A stretch of 47,732 bases of DNA from a virus: the IMG/VR virus record IMGVR_UViG_3300043499_000136, positions 1-47,732 of that record; one strand, written 5' to 3'. Below, in pieces: positions 7,216-15,340 of the stretch. How positions within the stretch are numbered: the stretch's first letter is position 1; each line of letters opens with the position of its first letter. Under the pieces are notes generated by a model. The model was not told where the DNA came from and did no database searches. It saw only the letters and a program-made list of their open reading frames with translations. A program made the position numbers and the translations under genes.

Positions 7216-7240
7216 GCCCGCTCGCATATGCGGGCTTTCT
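7216..7240 (+). terminator. Rho-independent terminator
   Basis: GCCCGC (7216-7221) and GCGGGC (7230-7235) form a perfect stem with an 8-nt loop, followed by TTTCT. Confidence 0.8.
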
Positions 7241-7575
7241 CGTGCGGCTAGTTCGTGATTAGTCGCTACTGGGTCTGACTTTTCAAACACGCACTTCCTG
7301 ATGAGTTGCGATCGCTAATCGCTCGCCTGCCACTACGCGCTCACACTTGTCTAAATCGCTATACGCACGCTCTACCACGGAAGGATCTGACTTATCTAAA
7401 CGCGAACTTTTCTCGAAGTGCGAATTTGCGCCGCTCGCCAGCCGCATATAGACAAATCGCATTTCACATCGCGGTGACACGTCTTACGCGACTTCGCGAC
7501 CCGCCACTCACCCGTCAATCCGCGCCCGCTCGCTGCGCGCTAGGCATGGACGTATGTAGCATGGACATATATCCC
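7241..7575. other. Non-coding region with imperfect direct repeats
   Basis: No credible gene: the open frames here lack ribosome sites and protein-like sequence. The DNA is less GC-rich than its surroundings and has two imperfect direct repeats (TCTGACTT-x-TC-x-AAC, near 7272-7296 and 7384-7408), and related TCTAAA-CGC and AGACAAATCGC words. It could be a protein-binding or origin region. Confidence 0.5.
7272..7408. repeat. Imperfect direct repeat pair (~25 bp)
   Basis: GGTCTGACTTTTCAAACACG at 7272 and GATCTGACTTATCTAAACGC at 7384 match at most positions and both continue to ACTT. The copies are 112 bp apart. Confidence 0.5.
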
Positions 7576-7579
7576 ATTG

Positions 7580-7623
7580 TGCTATGCCTGCTTATGGGCG
7601 ATACTTGTTATGCAAGCAAGCAA
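7580..7623 (+). promoter_or_regulatory. Promoter with leader repeat, copy 7
   Basis: TGC-TATGCC (-10 at 7583-7588) or TATGCA (7609-7614) are the candidate -10 elements. The leader repeat TATGCAAGCAAGCAA spans 7609-7623. Spacing between -10 and leader repeat differs from other copies, so the exact start is uncertain. Confidence 0.5.
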
Positions 7624-7646
7624 TCCCCACGAAAGGGGCGCATGAC

Positions 7647-7820
7647 ATGGCAACCAGCACAAAGCGGATCACGGTTCAGGACTACTGCGCGAAGCACAAC
7701 CAGCCTCAGCGCAAGGTTCGGCGCCATACGCGAGCGCTTGGCATGGGCGTCGGGCGCGGCAAGCGCTACGGACTCACGGCGGCTGACCAGCGCAAGCTCA
7801 GCAAGTCGCTAGGCATCTAG
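7647..7820 (+). CDS. Small helix-turn-helix protein (57 aa)
   Basis: Predicted DNA-binding protein consisting of little more than one domain. After a short N-terminus comes VQDYCAKHNQPQRKVRRHTR, then GKRYGLTAADQRKLSKSL, which fits a MerR/Lsr2-like helix-turn-helix followed by a RY-x-[FL]-T turn and a last helix. The same module ends the proteins at 41533-42234 and 42642-43148. The start at 7647 follows GAAAGGGGCGCATGAC. Single gene between its own promoter and terminator; candidate regulator or nucleoid-type protein. Confidence 0.7.
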   Translation: MATSTKRITVQDYCAKHNQPQRKVRRHTRALGMGVGRGKRYGLTAADQRKLSKSLGI

Positions 7821-7839
7821 CGCGCAGCTAGACCCCCCT

Positions 7840-7857
7840 GCCCCCTAACGGGGGTTT
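7840..7857 (+). terminator. Rho-independent terminator
   Basis: CCCCC (7841-7845) and GGGGG (7850-7854) around a 4-nt loop, followed by TTT. Confidence 0.7.
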
Positions 7858-8025
7858 GGGGTTGCTAGGGACTCCCGCCCACCGATTGCGAAAACTCACC
7901 AATCTTCAGTCTCCGAAGGTTTGGCGCTAAGGCGTCATTCGCTTAGGAATCCGCGCGTAAGGTCGCCACAGGCCGTTCTGAGCCTCCCGCGACGCCTACA
8001 AGACCACCGAAAGGAACTCGAACCC

Positions 8026-8349
8026 ATGGCCCTGTCAGGACCGTCCCCATCGTTCATCGACTACTTCGCGATGAGTCGTGAAGGCAGCGGAGGCCCAGGC
8101 GTCTCATCGAAGGCCGGAGTCCCGAAGAACACGGCGATCGAGCACGACGGTCTCACCTCCGCGACTTTCATCAAACTCCTCTGGCTCGACCACGACCAGT
8201 CCAAGGTCTTCGACATCACCAGCGAGGCCTACGTCACTCGAGACCACGTCGAGGGCGACGGCGACCTGATCGAGGACATCCTCGGGGAGTTCAAGGTCAA
8301 GATCGACACGAACAAGCCCAACACCGAGCTTCTGCTCCTCCAGCAGTAG
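8026..8349 (+). CDS. Hypothetical protein (107 aa)
   Basis: Unrecognised acidic protein; residues ~42-105 look like a small beta-rich domain (FIKLLWLDHDQSKVFDITSE and following). The ATG at 8026 has AAAGGAACTCGAACCC upstream, an acceptable but distant ribosome site. It opens the late region, and the long 5' region (7858-8025) shows no promoter I can recognise. Confidence 0.65.
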   Translation: MALSGPSPSFIDYFAMSREGSGGPGVSSKAGVPKNTAIEHDGLTSATFIKLLWLDHDQSKVFDITSEAYVTRDHVEGDGDLIEDILGEFKVKIDTNKPNTELLLLQQ

Positions 8350-8384
8350 GACTGCGTTCGATAACCGGGCCGTGTGCCCAAACG

Positions 8385-8442
8385 CTTGACCAGGGGAACC
8401 GGCGAAAGAGCCTCCAGCACGAGTAGCCGACCCCTGGTCAAG
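8385..8442 (+). ncRNA. Candidate structured RNA element
   Basis: A perfect 12-bp stem, CTTGACCAGGGG (8385-8396) with CCCCTGGTCAAG (8431-8442), encloses a 34-nt apical region with a further CGGC (8400-8403)/GCCG (8426-8429) pairing. A smaller hairpin GGGC/GCCC precedes it (8367-8379). No T run follows, so it is not a standard terminator. It sits 8 nt before the start codon at 8451, which lacks a ribosome site, suggesting a cis-regulatory or processed RNA. Confidence 0.55.
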
Positions 8443-8450
8443 ATCTTCTC

Positions 8451-8894
8451 ATGAACTCATTCCGTGCATCAGACACTCCCGCGCCCGTACGACGGGTGGA
8501 CCTCCGGGAGACCAACCCAAACCTGTACCGATCGCTGATGACAGTCGCGGCGATCTTCGTGGCTCTCGGTCTCAACTTCTTCATCTTCACGCCGACCTTC
8601 CTCCAGTACGGGATTCCCAAGAGTGTCCTGGCCGCGGGGTTCTCCGGGATCGGGCTTCTGTACTTCGTAGTTCTCAACCTCCGTCGCAACCTCTGGATGG
8701 TGAGAGTGCTCCTGATCATCAGCACCACCGCGATGGTCTTCTGGGGGTGGGGCACAACGGAGACCGCATTCGCGGGTGAGTCGAGCTTTCAGTTGGCAAT
8801 TCTGTATTGGGGGCTAGCGGGGATCCAGGTTCCACTACTCAAGGCACCATTCTTCGATCCCGCCACCGCGAACGGGAACGGGAGAGGGAAATGA
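8451..8894 (+). CDS. Membrane protein, four predicted segments (147 aa)
   Basis: Integral membrane protein with hydrophobic segments at about residues 29-48, 58-77, 82-102 and 112-131. Function unknown; its position just before the large terminase and next to another membrane protein could mean a holin-like or superinfection role, but there is already a holin candidate at 27836. The start at 8451 lacks a ribosome site and follows the hairpin at 8385-8442. The end overlaps the next gene (ATGA). Confidence 0.7.
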   Translation: MNSFRASDTPAPVRRVDLRETNPNLYRSLMTVAAIFVALGLNFFIFTPTFLQYGIPKSVLAAGFSGIGLLYFVVLNLRRNLWMVRVLLIISTTAMVFWGWGTTETAFAGESSFQLAILYWGLAGIQVPLLKAPFFDPATANGNGRGK

Positions 8895-9202
8895 ATTGGG
8901 TACTCGGCGCGGTAGAATGGATCAACAACCCGATCGTTGTAGGCCTCATCCTCAGCCTCCCCGCGTCGTACTTCGGGTGGAAGGCGAAGCAGCGGGCCGA
9001 GGCCGCTGATGCGAGTGTAGCTCTCACCAACGCTTACTCGCTCCAAGGAGACGCGGTCCAGCAGGCCTTCGACGGACTCAACGAGATCATCAGGAACCTG
9101 CGCGAACTCCGGGTAGATGACCGTAAGGACATCGAGGAGCTGGAGGAGAAACTGGCCGAGTGCAGGGAACAGTTCGGTCGGTACGCAACACCAGGATCAT
9201 GA
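8891..9202 (+). CDS. Single-pass membrane protein with coiled coil (103 aa)
   Basis: One membrane segment near the N-terminus (residues ~14-28, IVVGLILSLPASYFGW), then a long charged helix likely to be a coiled coil (~33-95, including LRVDDRKDIEELEEKLAECR). Architecture recalls small phage spanin- or holin-associated proteins, but no family is recognised. The start at 8891 follows GGGAGAGGGAA and overlaps the previous stop; the end overlaps the terminase start. Confidence 0.7.
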   Translation: MNWVLGAVEWINNPIVVGLILSLPASYFGWKAKQRAEAADASVALTNAYSLQGDAVQQAFDGLNEIIRNLRELRVDDRKDIEELEEKLAECREQFGRYATPGS

Positions 9203-10704
9203 CCACAGACACACTCAACATCAGAGTCACCAAGTACGTCCCGCAGGACCACATTGACCGCATGAATGTCAAGCAGCATGCGGCGCTCTGGGTCAATGCG
9301 AAGGAGCTGATGTACGGCGGTGCGGCTGGCGGCGGTAAGAGCGACTTCCTCCTGATGGCGGCGCTCCAGTACGTGGACGTACCCGAGTATGCGGCGATCA
9401 TCTTCAGGAAGACGTACACGGATCTCTCGCTGCCCGGCGCGCTCATGGACCGAGCTCACCTGTGGCTGGACCAGACTGATGCCCGCTGGGACGCAGTTGA
9501 CAAGCGGTGGGAGTTCCCCAGCGGCGCTTCGCTCTCGTTCGGCTACCTCAAAAGCGAGCTTGACAAGTACCGCTACCAGTCGGCGGAGTTCCAGTACATC
9601 GCCTTCGACGAGCTGACCCAGTTCCCGATCGAGGACTACCAGTACCTCTTCTCACGCCTTCGTGGTCCGGCCGAGGGAGCGGGATCGCTGGCTCGTGTGC
9701 CGCTTCGCATGCGGTCAGCGTCGAACCCGGGCGGTCAGGGGCACGCGTGGGTGAAGAAGCGCTTCATCGACAAGGAGTGGGACCCGGAGGACCCCGACGA
9801 CTCTTACGAGCGAGCTCAGTCACGAGTCTTCATCCCCGCCTCGCTCTACGACAACGAAGAGAACGTCAACGTACCCCAGTACGAGGAGTCACTGAAAAAC
9901 CTTGACCGCCAGACGAGGAAACAGCTTCTTGACGGTGATTGGACGGCGAGACCTCCGGGCGACTGGTACTTCAACGAGCGAGACATCGCTGCGGCAGTTG
10001 ACCTGGCAGCTACTCTCTACGATCCCGCGCTTGACTACTTCGGTCCTACGGGACACGACAAGGCAATTCCTCCGAGTGGTGGAAGCGTCTACCTCGGGAT
10101 CGACTGGGGAGAGCACACCGCGGCCTACTGCATCTGGCCCCTCGAGGGAGGCGGTGTGTACATCCCGCCGAGCGAGGTCGTCACGTGGCAAGAGGAGCCC
10201 TCGGAGGCGACCCGGCTGATGCTGGTCAACGCGTCCAAGTTCGGCTACCCCCTCCGCGCGGCCCGCTATGACGCTGCCGGTGTGCAGAGCATGCGGACGT
10301 TCCTCAAGACCGCGAAGGCGGCCGGGTACGCGGGCCTGAAGCCGGCGAAGATTCCCTTCAACCAGTACAAGTCCGAGGCGGCCATGTATATCCGCCACCT
10401 GCTGGAGCGGGTCGGTGAGGGCTACGAGACCCGAGTCATCGCGATCAGTCCCGAGAACAAGGAGCTGATTCGCCAGTTGCCGGAGTTGGAGTCCGACCCC
10501 GAGAACGCGAAGCGAGCGTGGCTGAAGGACGAGGACCAGCACTCCGCAGATGCGCTCATCGCAGGCGTAGCGCCGATGGCGGCAAAGAACCGCAAGATGT
10601 TCAAGGAGCAGACCGAGCAGGCCTACAAGCGTGGTCGGGCACAGACGGAGGTCGTAGACGAACCGGTTGACCTTAGCAGTCGTCGAGGAAGGATTCGGGC
10701 ATGA
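9199..10704 (+). CDS. terL: Terminase large subunit (501 aa)
   Basis: DNA-packaging motor and headful/cos nuclease. ATPase: Walker A GGAAGGGKS at 40-48, Walker B YIAFDE at 133-138. RNase H-like nuclease domain in the C-terminal half, with acidic residues D302 (GIDWG), D358 (RYDAAG) and D451 (HSADALIAG). The length is normal for the family. The ATG at 9199 overlaps the previous stop and has CCAGGA just upstream. The end overlaps the portal gene by ATGA. It works with the small subunit at 6244 and the portal. Confidence 0.93.
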   Translation: MTTDTLNIRVTKYVPQDHIDRMNVKQHAALWVNAKELMYGGAAGGGKSDFLLMAALQYVDVPEYAAIIFRKTYTDLSLPGALMDRAHLWLDQTDARWDAVDKRWEFPSGASLSFGYLKSELDKYRYQSAEFQYIAFDELTQFPIEDYQYLFSRLRGPAEGAGSLARVPLRMRSASNPGGQGHAWVKKRFIDKEWDPEDPDDSYERAQSRVFIPASLYDNEENVNVPQYEESLKNLDRQTRKQLLDGDWTARPPGDWYFNERDIAAAVDLAATLYDPALDYFGPTGHDKAIPPSGGSVYLGIDWGEHTAAYCIWPLEGGGVYIPPSEVVTWQEEPSEATRLMLVNASKFGYPLRAARYDAAGVQSMRTFLKTAKAAGYAGLKPAKIPFNQYKSEAAMYIRHLLERVGEGYETRVIAISPENKELIRQLPELESDPENAKRAWLKDEDQHSADALIAGVAPMAAKNRKMFKEQTEQAYKRGRAQTEVVDEPVDLSSRRGRIRA

Positions 10705-12335
10705 GTCAGATCGAGAATGCACAACGACTGGTCGATCGGCTGGAGAAGGCCATCGAGTGGCCGTTCAAGGGCGAGGCGCAGATCATTCGTCAGATCTTCA
10801 AGTGGCAGTTCTTCCGTGAGGCGAACGAGACTCGGCTCAGGAATATCCATCCCGGGGGTTGGGACGAGGACAAAGCGTACCTCGTTGATCCGCTGGCCTC
10901 ACGGATTTCCGAGGCGTTCGCGGACCTCCAGTTCGGTGAGGAGCCTGACTTCCTCGCGGGTAAGAGTGGCGACCAGGAGCGGATCGAGGACATCGCCTTC
11001 GAGACGAACCTGCCCGGGGAGCTTCAGCACGGTGCCGAGATCCAGGTATCCGAGGGCGAGGTCTGGTGGAGGCTCCGCGTAGACAAGGACGTCAGCGACT
11101 GGCCCATGGTCGAGTTCGTCTCCCGCGCGGCGGTCTACCCGATGTTCCGAGGCGTTCATCCAGTGGCGGTTGCGTTCGTCAGCGTCATTGAGGATGGCGA
11201 CGACGCTTGGAGATACGTCGAGGTTCATGCGGACGGCGTGATCCTCAACCGGCTCTTCAAGATCCCCTTCCAGCAGACCTCCGAGGGGACGGCCGCCACG
11301 AATTCCATTCTGCCCCTGATTTACCACGCAGACCGTCCGTTCGGGGAACCCGTCCCGCTGACCGACAGGCCCGAAACTGAAGACCTTGACCCCGTCTGGG
11401 AGCATGAGTGCGGGATGCTCGCTGGACGCGTCATCAACAAGCTCGGAAAGAGCAGGCGGGTGGGCCTGAGCCAGTTCGCTCGTGTGGAGGGGCTGCTCTT
11501 TTCGCTCAACGAGGCTTCGTCCATCGGCCAGAGCAACATGCGCCTTACCGCGCGGAAGCGGATGACGGTGACCGAGGCCATGCTTCATCCTCCGGTCAAT
11601 CCCGAGACGGGAGACCCGATCGCGCCGAAGCCGATCTTCAACACCCAGGAGGAGGTCCTGGTCGAGGCCCAGCTGGACGAAAACCTCGACGGTGCTGCTC
11701 GGCCACAGCTGAAGGTCATGGAGTACGACTTCGACGCCGAGGCAATGATCGCCTGGTATCAGCACCTCGAGAACACAATCCTTGTCCGTACCCGCACCGC
11801 GCCCGCGCTCGTGGGTCGGGGGGTCGAGTCAGCGCAGACCGCTCCCGCGCTCAGGGCTCGGCTCCTCGACTCCACACTGGCCGCAAACGGCAAGGCCCGC
11901 TACTGGGACGACGCTGTTCCAGACATCCTCCGAGGACTGGCCCGGCTCGACGAGCTGGACTCTAACCAGGGCGGCTTCGGTCGTTCGTACGAGGACTCGC
12001 TCGACAAGCCGCGGATGAAGCGCAAGTCGATCATCCCCGAGGACCCCAAGGACGAGGTGGACAAGCACGCTGTGGCCATGGGTGCGGACCTCGAGTCGCA
12101 GAAGACCGCTATTCGTGCCTACCGCCCCGACTGGACGGACGCGCAGGTAGACGAAGAGATCGCGGAGATTGATGCCGAGAACGAGAAGGCCGCTGAGCTG
12201 GCCTCTAAGTTCGCCCCTGCACAAGGGCCGGGCATCCAGAACGGAAATCTTGGAGGCGACAAGGGCAAGGCGCGCTTGTCACGACCCAAGGAAGCCGCTC
12301 CTGGGGGAGGAACCCCCGGGATCACGGATCGGTGA
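10701..12335 (+). CDS. Portal protein (544 aa)
   Basis: Forms the dodecameric ring at the capsid vertex through which DNA is pumped. Called from position directly after terL, from length, and from SPP1 gp6-like features: an acidic, Trp-rich N-terminal half, a segment near residues 365-380 (RTAPALVGRGVESAQTAPAL) of the type seen in the stem of phage portals, and a disordered C-terminus. Translationally coupled to terL. Confidence 0.85.
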   Translation: MSQIENAQRLVDRLEKAIEWPFKGEAQIIRQIFKWQFFREANETRLRNIHPGGWDEDKAYLVDPLASRISEAFADLQFGEEPDFLAGKSGDQERIEDIAFETNLPGELQHGAEIQVSEGEVWWRLRVDKDVSDWPMVEFVSRAAVYPMFRGVHPVAVAFVSVIEDGDDAWRYVEVHADGVILNRLFKIPFQQTSEGTAATNSILPLIYHADRPFGEPVPLTDRPETEDLDPVWEHECGMLAGRVINKLGKSRRVGLSQFARVEGLLFSLNEASSIGQSNMRLTARKRMTVTEAMLHPPVNPETGDPIAPKPIFNTQEEVLVEAQLDENLDGAARPQLKVMEYDFDAEAMIAWYQHLENTILVRTRTAPALVGRGVESAQTAPALRARLLDSTLAANGKARYWDDAVPDILRGLARLDELDSNQGGFGRSYEDSLDKPRMKRKSIIPEDPKDEVDKHAVAMGADLESQKTAIRAYRPDWTDAQVDEEIAEIDAENEKAAELASKFAPAQGPGIQNGNLGGDKGKARLSRPKEAAPGGGTPGITDR

Positions 12336-12400
12336 GACCGGGTAGCCGCAGGCGTAGGGCCTGAGACAAACAATCCCCCCGGAGAGTGAAGGAGTAGGAG

Positions 12401-13054
12401 ATGGCAAAGAAGGCAGCGACCAAGAAGCCTCCCAAGAAGGGCAAGCGTAAGCCCGAGGACGAGGAGGAGGTCGAGGAACTCGACATCGACGACGAGGAGG
12501 AAGAAGACCTCGATGACGATGACGAGGAGGACGAGGAGTCAGAGGATGATGACGACGAGTCCGACGAAGACGACGATGACGAAGAGGATGATGACGATGA
12601 CCGTCAGGAAATCCTCGACGAGAACAATCGCCTGAAGCGGGAGGCTGCCGAACGCAGCAAGAAGGCCCGCGAGCGTCGGCGCAAGGAGCGCGAGCGCAAG
12701 GGCAAGTGGGAGGAGATCGCCAAGGACGAGACTGATCGTGCCGACAAGGCTGAGGGCGAGCTGGCCAAGGTAACGCGCCAGATCAACGTCAGCAAGGTCG
12801 CGGGTGCTCTCAACATGAAGCACCCGGAGGACGCCCATCGGTTCCTGGACGACGACGAACAGGACGATGAGCGCCTCGCGGAACGCGGACTGAAGAAACT
12901 CAAGGAAAAGCGCCCTGAGCTCTTCAACGCGAAGCGTCGTTCCGGTGGAAACATCGAGGACGGCGACGGAGACGGTGACGACGACGAGTCCGGTAAGGGC
13001 TCTGAGGTTGGCACCGGCTTCGACCGTCTGCGCACTGTGAAGCGCAAGACGTAG
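12401..13054 (+). CDS. Capsid scaffolding protein (217 aa)
   Basis: Likely internal scaffold for capsid assembly. A basic start is followed by a nearly unbroken Asp/Glu run (residues ~20-67), a charged helix likely to be a coiled coil (68-125), and a C-terminal part with a basic tail (RLRTVKRKT). Position between portal and major capsid fits. The start follows GTGAAGGAGTAGGAG. Confidence 0.75.
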   Translation: MAKKAATKKPPKKGKRKPEDEEEVEELDIDDEEEEDLDDDDEEDEESEDDDDESDEDDDDEEDDDDDRQEILDENNRLKREAAERSKKARERRRKERERKGKWEEIAKDETDRADKAEGELAKVTRQINVSKVAGALNMKHPEDAHRFLDDDEQDDERLAERGLKKLKEKRPELFNAKRRSGGNIEDGDGDGDDDESGKGSEVGTGFDRLRTVKRKT

Positions 13055-13089
13055 TGAGCTAACCAGACAACAACGAAAGGAGTGGTTAC

Positions 13090-14043
13090 ATGCTCACGCT
13101 GGCCGAAGCGGCCAAGTTGGAGCGCGATCCCCTGCGTCAGGGCGTCCTCGAGACGTTCGAACAGGAGACGAGCTTCATGTCCCTGGTGCCGTTTTTCGAC
13201 ATCGAGGGATCGGCCTACACGTACAACGAGGAGGACACCCTCCCCGGTGTGGAGTACCGTGCCGTCAACTCGGCCTACGCCGAGAGCACCGGAACGGTCA
13301 ACCCACAGTCCGAGAGCATCGTCATCGCAGGTGGCGAGGCCGACGTCGACACGTTCATCGTGAAGACGCAGGGCCGGCTCAACGACCAGCGCGCCATCCA
13401 GGAACGGCTCAAGGTCAAGGCCATGGGCTACCAGTTCCAGGACGGCTTCATCAACGGAGACGTGGCGGTCGACGCCAACGCCTTCGATGGGCTGAAGAAG
13501 CGACTGGTGGGCGACCAGGTGATCACTCCGACCGGGAACGGCATCAACGTTCTCGGAGCCGACGACGAGGACAGGCACCTGTTCCTCGACCAGCTGGACC
13601 AGCTCCTCGGAGCTGTGCCCGGCCTCAGCGGACGGAACGGGGTTCTGATCATGAACTCCCGCATCCGCCAGCTGATCGCCAGCTCCGCGCGTCGCCTGAC
13701 CATCTTCACCACGACCCTGGACAATCTCGGCAACGAGATCCAGCGGTACCGTGGGATCAGGATGGTCGATCCCGGCGAGGACGCACTCGGGAACGACATC
13801 GTCCCGCAGACCGAGCCCGACGGCGCCGACGTGGAGAACACGTCAAGCATCTACGCCGTCAAGTTCGGACGGACGCCCGACGATCGAGGGGTCACCGGCC
13901 TCACGAACGGCGGGATGCAGGTCGAGGACCTGGGCAAGCTCCAGAGCAAGCCCGCGTGGAGGACTCGGATCGAGTTCTTCCACGGTCTCGGTGTCTTCTC
14001 CGGTCGGGCCGCCGCAAGGCTCCGTCGGGTCTACGCCGCGTAG
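13090..14043 (+). CDS. Major capsid protein (317 aa)
   Basis: Main building block of the head, probably HK97 fold. Evidence is position after the scaffold, length, and the family style: an N-terminal helical arm, an E-loop-like region (~50-95), and GGMQVEDLGKLQSKPAWRTR near the C-terminus, which resembles the spine and P-domain end of phage capsid proteins. The strong AAAGGAGTGGTTAC ribosome site suits high expression. Confidence 0.85.
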   Translation: MLTLAEAAKLERDPLRQGVLETFEQETSFMSLVPFFDIEGSAYTYNEEDTLPGVEYRAVNSAYAESTGTVNPQSESIVIAGGEADVDTFIVKTQGRLNDQRAIQERLKVKAMGYQFQDGFINGDVAVDANAFDGLKKRLVGDQVITPTGNGINVLGADDEDRHLFLDQLDQLLGAVPGLSGRNGVLIMNSRIRQLIASSARRLTIFTTTLDNLGNEIQRYRGIRMVDPGEDALGNDIVPQTEPDGADVENTSSIYAVKFGRTPDDRGVTGLTNGGMQVEDLGKLQSKPAWRTRIEFFHGLGVFSGRAAARLRRVYAA

Positions 14044-14080
14044 GAACCCACAACCAGTACCTATAGGAGGGTGGTCAGCA

Positions 14081-14305
14081 ATGACAACCAAGGCAAAGGC
14101 GAAGCAGAAGGCCGACGTGAAGGACACGGAGGAGCCCGAGGTCATGGAGCTGAAGGCTCGCTATCACAGCGAGGGATGCCCCATGGACCCCGACGACCTC
14201 GAGTGGTCCGAGAAGTTCGCGAAAGCGGGCAGACACGCCGGCCACAACATCGAGATCATTCGGTGCTGCCGCTGCGGCGGACAGACCGAGCGACGAACCG
14301 ACTAG
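14081..14305 (+). CDS. Small zinc-ribbon-like protein (74 aa)
   Basis: Unrecognised. A charged N-terminus leads into YHSEGCPM and CCRCGG near the C-terminus, a Cys pattern that could bind zinc. It lies among head genes, so it may be a minor head or head-maturation protein. The start follows ATAGGAGGGTGGTCAGCA. Confidence 0.7.
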   Translation: MTTKAKAKQKADVKDTEEPEVMELKARYHSEGCPMDPDDLEWSEKFAKAGRHAGHNIEIIRCCRCGGQTERRTD

Positions 14306-14322
14306 CCTAAGGAGGCTACATC

Positions 14323-14955
14323 ATGGCGGAAGGTGACACAGTCACCAAGAAGGCCAGTGACGTCGGCGTCCCGATGATCGAGGGTTCCCCGGACGAGCCC
14401 ACCGGTCCCGAGGACGCTGCTGGCATCGGCAACAAGAGGGGTGACTACTCGTCTCGTAACGACGGGCAGAAGCACTTCTCGATGGAGCGGGATGCCGATG
14501 GCGACATTGTCGCTGTCGACCAGTCCGACATCATCGAGAACAGCACCCCGGCCGTTCCCCCGGAGGGAACGAAGGGTGGTGTCGATTCCGCTGGCGAAGG
14601 CGGACCCGGCACCCAGAACGCGGTCGTCACGATCCAGTTCGCGGACGCCCCCACCTCGGGGACGGTCACGCTGGAGGACCAGGACGGTGTCGAGTACACC
14701 ATCAACTGGGACGACACGCCGGCGGAGGTCAAGACGACTCTCGCAGCCGGGGCCACGTTCGAGGCGACGGACATCCCGTCGTGCACCACCACGAACGGAG
14801 GCTCCCTGGACTCAGGAGAGCTGTGCACCATCCGTTTCGGTGGATCGTTCGAGGGATCGGACGAGCCCGACCTGGTGATGACGGCGGACGACCTCGTCAG
14901 CGGCACGGCGGCGGTCAACAAGACGCAGCACGGCGGCGAAGGCCCCGGACTGTAA
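14323..14955 (+). CDS. Probable head decoration or structural protein (210 aa)
   Basis: Unrecognised acidic protein. Residues ~1-95 look flexible and Gly/Pro/Glu-rich; residues ~97-205 are beta-rich (VVTIQFADAPTSGTVTLEDQ), compatible with an Ig-like or decoration domain, with two cysteines that could pair. Directly downstream of the capsid gene cluster. The start follows AAGGAGGCTACATC. Confidence 0.6.
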   Translation: MAEGDTVTKKASDVGVPMIEGSPDEPTGPEDAAGIGNKRGDYSSRNDGQKHFSMERDADGDIVAVDQSDIIENSTPAVPPEGTKGGVDSAGEGGPGTQNAVVTIQFADAPTSGTVTLEDQDGVEYTINWDDTPAEVKTTLAAGATFEATDIPSCTTTNGGSLDSGELCTIRFGGSFEGSDEPDLVMTADDLVSGTAAVNKTQHGGEGPGL

Positions 14956-14965
14956 GAAGAGGACA

Positions 14966-14998
14966 GGGGGTCGTCGGTACGCTATCCCGGCGACCCCC
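14966..14998 (+). terminator. Strong intergenic hairpin
   Basis: GGGGGTCGTCGG (14966-14977) pairs with CCGGCGACCCCC (14987-14998), with one G-T pair; outer AAGAG/CTCTT can extend it. No T run. Could be a partial terminator or an mRNA processing/stability element after the capsid genes. Confidence 0.55.
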
Positions 14999-15018
14999 CA
15001 CTCTTCGGAAAGACTTAG

Positions 15019-15339
15019 ATGCCCAAGACAGAAGCACAACTTCAAGCGGGCCTAGACACGGGTACCACGCGGTACACGGCTCCAGAGCCCGGAACAACGG
15101 AGACGGTTAGTGGTGAGGATTCCACACTAATCCTCAACAAGGTCAACCGGAACGGGGCCTACATCTACAACCAGTCATCCGACACCGAGATCTGGCTCAA
15201 GCTGGCACCGGACGGAGCAGCCGTGTTCGAGGGCATCCCCGTCTTCGCCAACCAGCTGATGATCATCGGCGGATATGACGGTCCGATCTGCGCCATCGCA
15301 AATGGCGGAGATATCGACGTCTCGATCGCGGCGGTCTGA
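15019..15339 (+). CDS. Hypothetical structural protein (106 aa)
   Basis: Unrecognised, beta-rich (ILNKVNRNGAYIYNQSSDTE, then GDIDVSIAAV). Sequence style and place between the capsid and connector genes suggest a head decoration protein. Only a weak ribosome site (GGAAAGACTTAG) precedes the ATG. The next gene begins one base after its stop. Confidence 0.6.
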   Translation: MPKTEAQLQAGLDTGTTRYTAPEPGTTETVSGEDSTLILNKVNRNGAYIYNQSSDTEIWLKLAPDGAAVFEGIPVFANQLMIIGGYDGPICAIANGGDIDVSIAAV

Positions 15340-15340
15340 C

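Noticed and set aside
7306-7812. 168-codon plus-strand frame across the repeat region and the small HTH gene
   Set aside because: It overlaps a better gene with its own ribosome site in another frame, crosses a promoter and lacks a ribosome site.
9889-13578. Long minus-strand open frames opposite terL, portal, scaffold and capsid genes
   Set aside because: High GC content leaves antisense frames open; none has a start context or recognisable domain, and the plus-strand genes are certain.
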